From contig NZ_BSTD01000007.1 of NCBI RefSeq assembly GCF_030269325.1, forward strand, positions 496,001-560,000: a stretch of DNA of 64,000 nucleotides, in the 5' to 3' direction. The DNA is from Amycolatopsis sp. NBRC 101858 (GTDB taxonomy: Bacteria; Actinomycetota; Actinomycetes; Mycobacteriales; Pseudonocardiaceae). The notes below the pieces were generated by a model that was given only the letters and a program-made list of their open reading frames with translations, did no database searches and had not been told where the DNA came from. This document shows, one piece after another, positions 60,904-64,000 of the stretch; position 1 is the first letter of the stretch; each line of letters begins with the position of its first letter. Made by a program: the position numbers and the translations under genes.

Positions 60904-62945
60904 GCGGCACTCCAGGTGATGACGAGGGTGTGGAAGCGGTCGCGGTGCACGCGGGCACCCGGCGGCACGAGCGTGGTGGCGTCCATGTCCTCGATGACCA
61001 GCGGCCCGTCGACGGGCTCGGCCCCGATGTCCGCCCGCGTGACGACCGGGGTGGGAACCGGTGCGCCGAACCGGCATTCGCGGGTCACCGGTGCCCGGCC
61101 GGAGGCCGGTGGCAGGCGCAGGACGTCCTCGAGGGCCACCGGGCTGGGCAGCGTGCCGCGCACCCGGAGGTTGACGATCTCGACGAGGGAGTCGTCGCCG
61201 GCGCGGCCGTAGGTGCGCTCGTGCTCGGCGTGGAACCGCGCTCGTGCGGCGGCGAACAGCTCTTCGGTGAGTTCCCCGTCGTCCAGCCGGATCCGCAGCT
61301 CGAAGCGCTGGCCGCGGTAGCGCATGTCCAGCAGCCGTTCGACGACGGCGTCTTCGCCCAGCTCCGCGGTCACCTTCGCGGTCAGCCGCTCGAACTCCGC
61401 GGCCGGCTCCGGGTGGTAGGGCGCGACCTCGTTCAGCTCGGTGTCGGCGACGAGGAGGCCGAGGCTGCTGAACAGGCCGGGGTGGGCGGGCACCAGCACC
61501 GTCGAGATGCCGAGCTCCCGGGCGAGCGCCGCGGCGTAGAGCGGGCCAGCGCCGCCGAAGGCGACCATGGTGGCCTCGCGCGGGTCGCGGCCCCGCTCGC
61601 TGGTGACGGCCTTGACGGCGGTCGTCATGCTCGACACCGCGACTTCGTAAGCGCCGCGCGCGGTGCCGGGGACGTCGCGCCCGAGCCGGTCGGCCACCGG
61701 GGCCAGGGCTTTGGCGGCCAGGTCGGGGTGGATCGCCACGCGGCCGCCGGCGAGCGCGTCGGGGCTGAGGTAGCCGAGCGTCACGTTGGCGTCGGTCAGG
61801 GTCGGCAGCTCGCCGCCCTGGCCGTAGCACGCGGGGCCGGGGCGGGACCCGGCGCTGGCCGGGCCGACGTGCAGCGCACCGGCCTGGTCGACGGCGATGA
61901 CGCTGCCGCCACCGGAGCCGACCTCGGCGATGTCGATCGACGGCGTCCGCACCGGGTAACCGGCACCGGAACCCAGTCCCCGCGCGGCGTTCATCCCGCC
62001 GCCGACTTCGTAGTCCGCCGAAACGAACGGCTCGCCGTGCTCGATCAGCGACGCCTTCGCAGTGGTCCCGCCCATGTCGAAGGCGACCACCGAGGGCAGC
62101 TCCAGCAGGCGGGCGAGCTGGCGGACGGCGGTGACCCCGGCGGCCGGGCCGGACTCGATGATCTGCACCGGCCGCCGTGCCACGGAATCCGCGTCGAGCA
62201 GCCCGCCGCTCGACTGCATGACCAGCAGCGGCGCGTGCACCCCCGCGGTCCGCAGCCCGGCTTCGAGACGGGTGAGGTAACCGTGGACGACGGGACCGAC
62301 GTAGGCGTTGACCGTCGCGGTGCTGGTGCGCTCGAACTCCTGTGGCTGCGGGGAAATGTCCACTGACGCGGTGACGTACACGCCGGGCAGCTCGGCCCGG
62401 AGCAGCTCGGCGACGCGCCGCTCCTCGTCCGGGCGGACGTAGGAGTTGAGCAGGCAGACCGCGACGGCGTCGATCCCGTCGGCCCGCAACCGCGCGGCCA
62501 GGGCCCGGACGTCGGCCTCGTCGGCGGGCGGGGTCAGCCGGCCGTCCGCGGTGATGCGCTGGGCCAGCTCGTGGCGGTCCCGACGCGCGGCGAGCGGCAC
62601 CGGCTTGGTCCAGGACAGGTCGTAGAGCACCGGCCGGCGCAACCGGCCCAGCTCCAGCACGTCCCGGAAGCCCTGCGTGGTGACCACCGCGGTGCGGGCG
62701 CCGGCCATCTCGAGGATCGTGTTGGTCGCCACCGTGGTGCCGTGGAGCATCGCGGCCACGGCGGCCGGGGCGGCCCCGGCGGCGTCGAGCACGGCGGTCG
62801 TGGCGGTGACGACGCCGGTCCCGTAGTCGGGCGGGGTCGACAGCACCTTCATCGGCACCACTTCGCCGGCCGGGCCGAGGGCGATCACGTCGGTGAACGT
62901 GCCGCCGATGTCGGCGCCGACGCGCCAACCGGAACTGGGAATCAC
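60900..62945 (-). CDS. Hydantoinase A/oxoprolinase family protein
   Basis: 681 residues from the GTG at 62945, which has AAGGAG six bases upstream; the ATG at 62972 is only about two bases below the predicted transcript start. The ASKHA ATP-binding motif GADIGGTFTDVIALG lies at the N-terminus; VAFDMGGTTAKASLIEHGEP is the second phosphate loop. VAFGGAGPLYAAALARELGI follows. HyuA phosphorylates the substrate for HyuB. Head of the HyuA-HyuB-MFS-hydrolase operon. Confidence 0.92.
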   Translation of the reverse strand: MIPSSGWRVGADIGGTFTDVIALGPAGEVVPMKVLSTPPDYGTGVVTATTAVLDAAGAAPAAVAAMLHGTTVATNTILEMAGARTAVVTTQGFRDVLELGRLRRPVLYDLSWTKPVPLAARRDRHELAQRITADGRLTPPADEADVRALAARLRADGIDAVAVCLLNSYVRPDEERRVAELLRAELPGVYVTASVDISPQPQEFERTSTATVNAYVGPVVHGYLTRLEAGLRTAGVHAPLLVMQSSGGLLDADSVARRPVQIIESGPAAGVTAVRQLARLLELPSVVAFDMGGTTAKASLIEHGEPFVSADYEVGGGMNAARGLGSGAGYPVRTPSIDIAEVGSGGGSVIAVDQAGALHVGPASAGSRPGPACYGQGGELPTLTDANVTLGYLSPDALAGGRVAIHPDLAAKALAPVADRLGRDVPGTARGAYEVAVSSMTTAVKAVTSERGRDPREATMVAFGGAGPLYAAALARELGISTVLVPAHPGLFSSLGLLVADTELNEVAPYHPEPAAEFERLTAKVTAELGEDAVVERLLDMRYRGQRFELRIRLDDGELTEELFAAARARFHAEHERTYGRAGDDSLVEIVNLRVRGTLPSPVALEDVLRLPPASGRAPVTRECRFGAPVPTPVVTRADIGAEPVDGPLVIEDMDATTLVPPGARVHRDRFHTLVITWSAA

Positions 62946-62980
62946 CGAGGTCTCCTTCACCGTGTCCACCATCTGGATGC

Positions 62981-63019
62981 ACAGTAGGAACCCGTTAAGA
63001 TATTAGCAAGACGTACTTG
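62981..63019 (-). promoter_or_regulatory. Promoter and dyad for the hyuA operon
   Basis: Minus-strand -35 TTGCTA (63009-63004), 17 bases, -10 TACTGT (62986-62981). CAAG-ACGTA-CTTG (63007-63019) overlaps the -35 and is a candidate site for the divergent GntR/FCD regulator. Confidence 0.45.
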
Positions 63020-63107
63020 AGATATTTTTGGCGTCCATCATGTACGACCAGGGCAGCGCGCCAGGTGTATCGTTCCAGGACCAGACCGTCCTCGAGGGAG
63101 CCAGCCG

Positions 63108-63827
63108 TTGCGTTACGAGCCCGACCTGATCCGCGAGCACCCGCCGGTGAGCAGCCTGATGGAGAGCGCCTACCGGCGGCTGAAGCGCGAGATCATCGAG
63201 CTGGTCCGGCCGCCCGGCGCGAGCTTCACCGAGCTGGAGGTCGCGAAGGTCTACGAGCTGAGCAAGACGCCCGTGCGCGAGGCGCTCGCCCGGCTGCACC
63301 GCGACGGCCTGGTCCGCCCGCTCCCCCGGGCCGGCTACGTGGTCTCGACGGTGACCCTCGGCGACGCGACCGACCTGTGCGACATGCGTTCCCTGCTGCA
63401 GTCGCAGGCGGCGGCGTTGTGCGCCGAGCGCGGACTGCCCGAATCGGACGGTGCACGGCTGGCCGAGCTGGCCGTCGACACCGACGAGGACCAGCTCGGC
63501 GGACCGCGGTTCGAGGAGCGGTTCCGGGCCAACTACGAGTTCGAGTCGATCATCGCCAACGGCGGCGGCAACCACCGCCTGGCCGCGGCCTCGGTCGGGG
63601 TGCTCGACGAGATCGAGCGGATCATCCGGCTGAGCATCAAGCTGGATCCGGCGATGCCGCCGGAGCGGATCCGCGAGCGGCAGGCGATCGTGGACGCCAT
63701 CACCGCGCGCGACCCGGACGCCGCCCGCGAAGCCATGCAGCGTCGGACGGCATCCGCCCGGCGGGAGATCGTCGGCGCGCTGGCGGCGAGCCGCTCGATC
63801 ATCCACGCCGAGATCGGGATGCCTTAA
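63108..63827 (+). CDS. GntR-family transcriptional regulator (FCD type)
   Basis: 239 residues. The N-terminal wHTH is SFTELEVAKVYELSKTPVRE, then ALARLHRDGLVRPLPRAGYV. The C-terminal FCD-type all-helical ligand domain contains MRSLLQSQAAALCAERGLPE and DAITARDPDAAREAMQRR. Start TTG at 63108 with GGGAG nine bases upstream. Divergent from hyuA; likely senses the catabolic substrate. Its TAA shares TTAA with the converging downstream gene. Confidence 0.88.
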   Translation: MRYEPDLIREHPPVSSLMESAYRRLKREIIELVRPPGASFTELEVAKVYELSKTPVREALARLHRDGLVRPLPRAGYVVSTVTLGDATDLCDMRSLLQSQAAALCAERGLPESDGARLAELAVDTDEDQLGGPRFEERFRANYEFESIIANGGGNHRLAAASVGVLDEIERIIRLSIKLDPAMPPERIRERQAIVDAITARDPDAAREAMQRRTASARREIVGALAASRSIIHAEIGMP

Positions 63828-64000
63828 CCGCCCAGCTCCTTGACCAGGGCGGCAAGCCGATTCCCCACCTCCGTGAGATCGGCCTCGGTGCCGCCGTAGA
63901 GCAGGCGGGCATGCCCGGCCGGGCCGTGGAAGGCGTCGCCCGCGATCCCCGGGATCCCGTGCCGCAGCAACGCGTCCTCGAGCGCCCGGCCCCGCAGGCC
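63824..64000 (-). CDS. Aminotransferase-like C-terminus (5' end outside window)
   Basis: 58 residues to the stop at 63824-63826. LRHGIPGIAGDAFHGPAGHA, then RLLYGGTEADLTEVGNRLAA resembles the last strand and helix of class I/II PLP-dependent aminotransferases, where an Arg in the xHxRL motif binds the carboxylate. The rest lies off the right edge, so the exact family is uncertain. Confidence 0.6.
   Translation of the reverse strand, partial: GLRGRALEDALLRHGIPGIAGDAFHGPAGHARLLYGGTEADLTEVGNRLAALVKELGG

Overview
The window is high-GC DNA (roughly 70% or more by eye) with GTG and TTG starts, densely packed genes, ATGA start-stop overlaps and many one-component TetR, GntR and MarR regulators next to their target operons. 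Together with the Nit1C-type cluster and the family mix, this points to a filamentous actinomycete, most likely of the Amycolatopsis/Pseudonocardiaceae kind. That assignment is an inference from gene content. There are no rRNA or tRNA genes, no CRISPR array and no intact mobile element; I see one possible transposase tail and two decayed genes.

Layout. 1-1088: end of an ArsR regulator coupled to an SRPBCC protein and a VOC protein. 1096-5878: a five-gene minus-strand operon (TetX-like flavin monooxygenase, VOC protein, TetR, DUF3237 protein, esterase) divergent from a TetR gene, with near-symmetric promoter-operators between them. 5988-16302: carbohydrate island with two secreted GH78-type rhamnosidases that share a LacI-like operator sequence, and a Tat-exported GH99/GH71-like hydrolase; an NAD-dependent reductase with its TetR and a DUF2255 gene lie between them. 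16535-19627: a two-gene class II lanthipeptide locus (lanA-like precursor, hairpin, lanM-like synthetase). 19988-27805: an eight-gene Nit1C/MSMEG_0565-0572-type cluster (flavin oxidoreductase, amidohydrolase, nitrogen-starvation protein, radical SAM, GNAT-AIR synthase fusion, nitrilase, a nitrilase-like protein lacking the catalytic cysteine, glycosyltransferase). 27790-30223: stress and miscellaneous genes (HPF-like, hypothetical, VOC, DinB).

30245-42573: an acyl-CoA/terpenoid-type catabolic regulon: acyl-CoA dehydrogenase, ligase, biotin-dependent carboxylase beta and alpha subunits, enoyl-CoA hydratase, TIGR03084 protein, AtuA-like protein and a DksA-like protein in one minus-strand operon, plus a TetR gene and a second ligase on the plus strand; similar operators sit at both ends. 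42570-48461: two alpha/beta hydrolases, a VCBS-type pseudogene, a PL7 lyase fused to a propeller-like domain, a MarR gene with two perfect operators, an abgT remnant and a DAO-family oxidase. 48496-54790: GntR, a membrane protein, a secreted esterase, an ABM-domain protein with an aromatic hydroxylase, and two TetR genes. 54903-64000: a drug-type MFS exporter with a quinone oxidoreductase, then a catabolic set (isochorismatase-like hydrolase, MFS importer, hydantoinase/oxoprolinase B and A subunits) divergent from a GntR/FCD regulator, and the end of an aminotransferase-like gene.

The most promising undescribed item is the lanthipeptide locus: a 64-residue precursor whose likely core is only 14 residues and ends in Cys-Cys. 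The next is the tandem nitrilase pair in the Nit1C cluster, where the second copy has Asp at both the Glu and the Cys positions of the catalytic triad.
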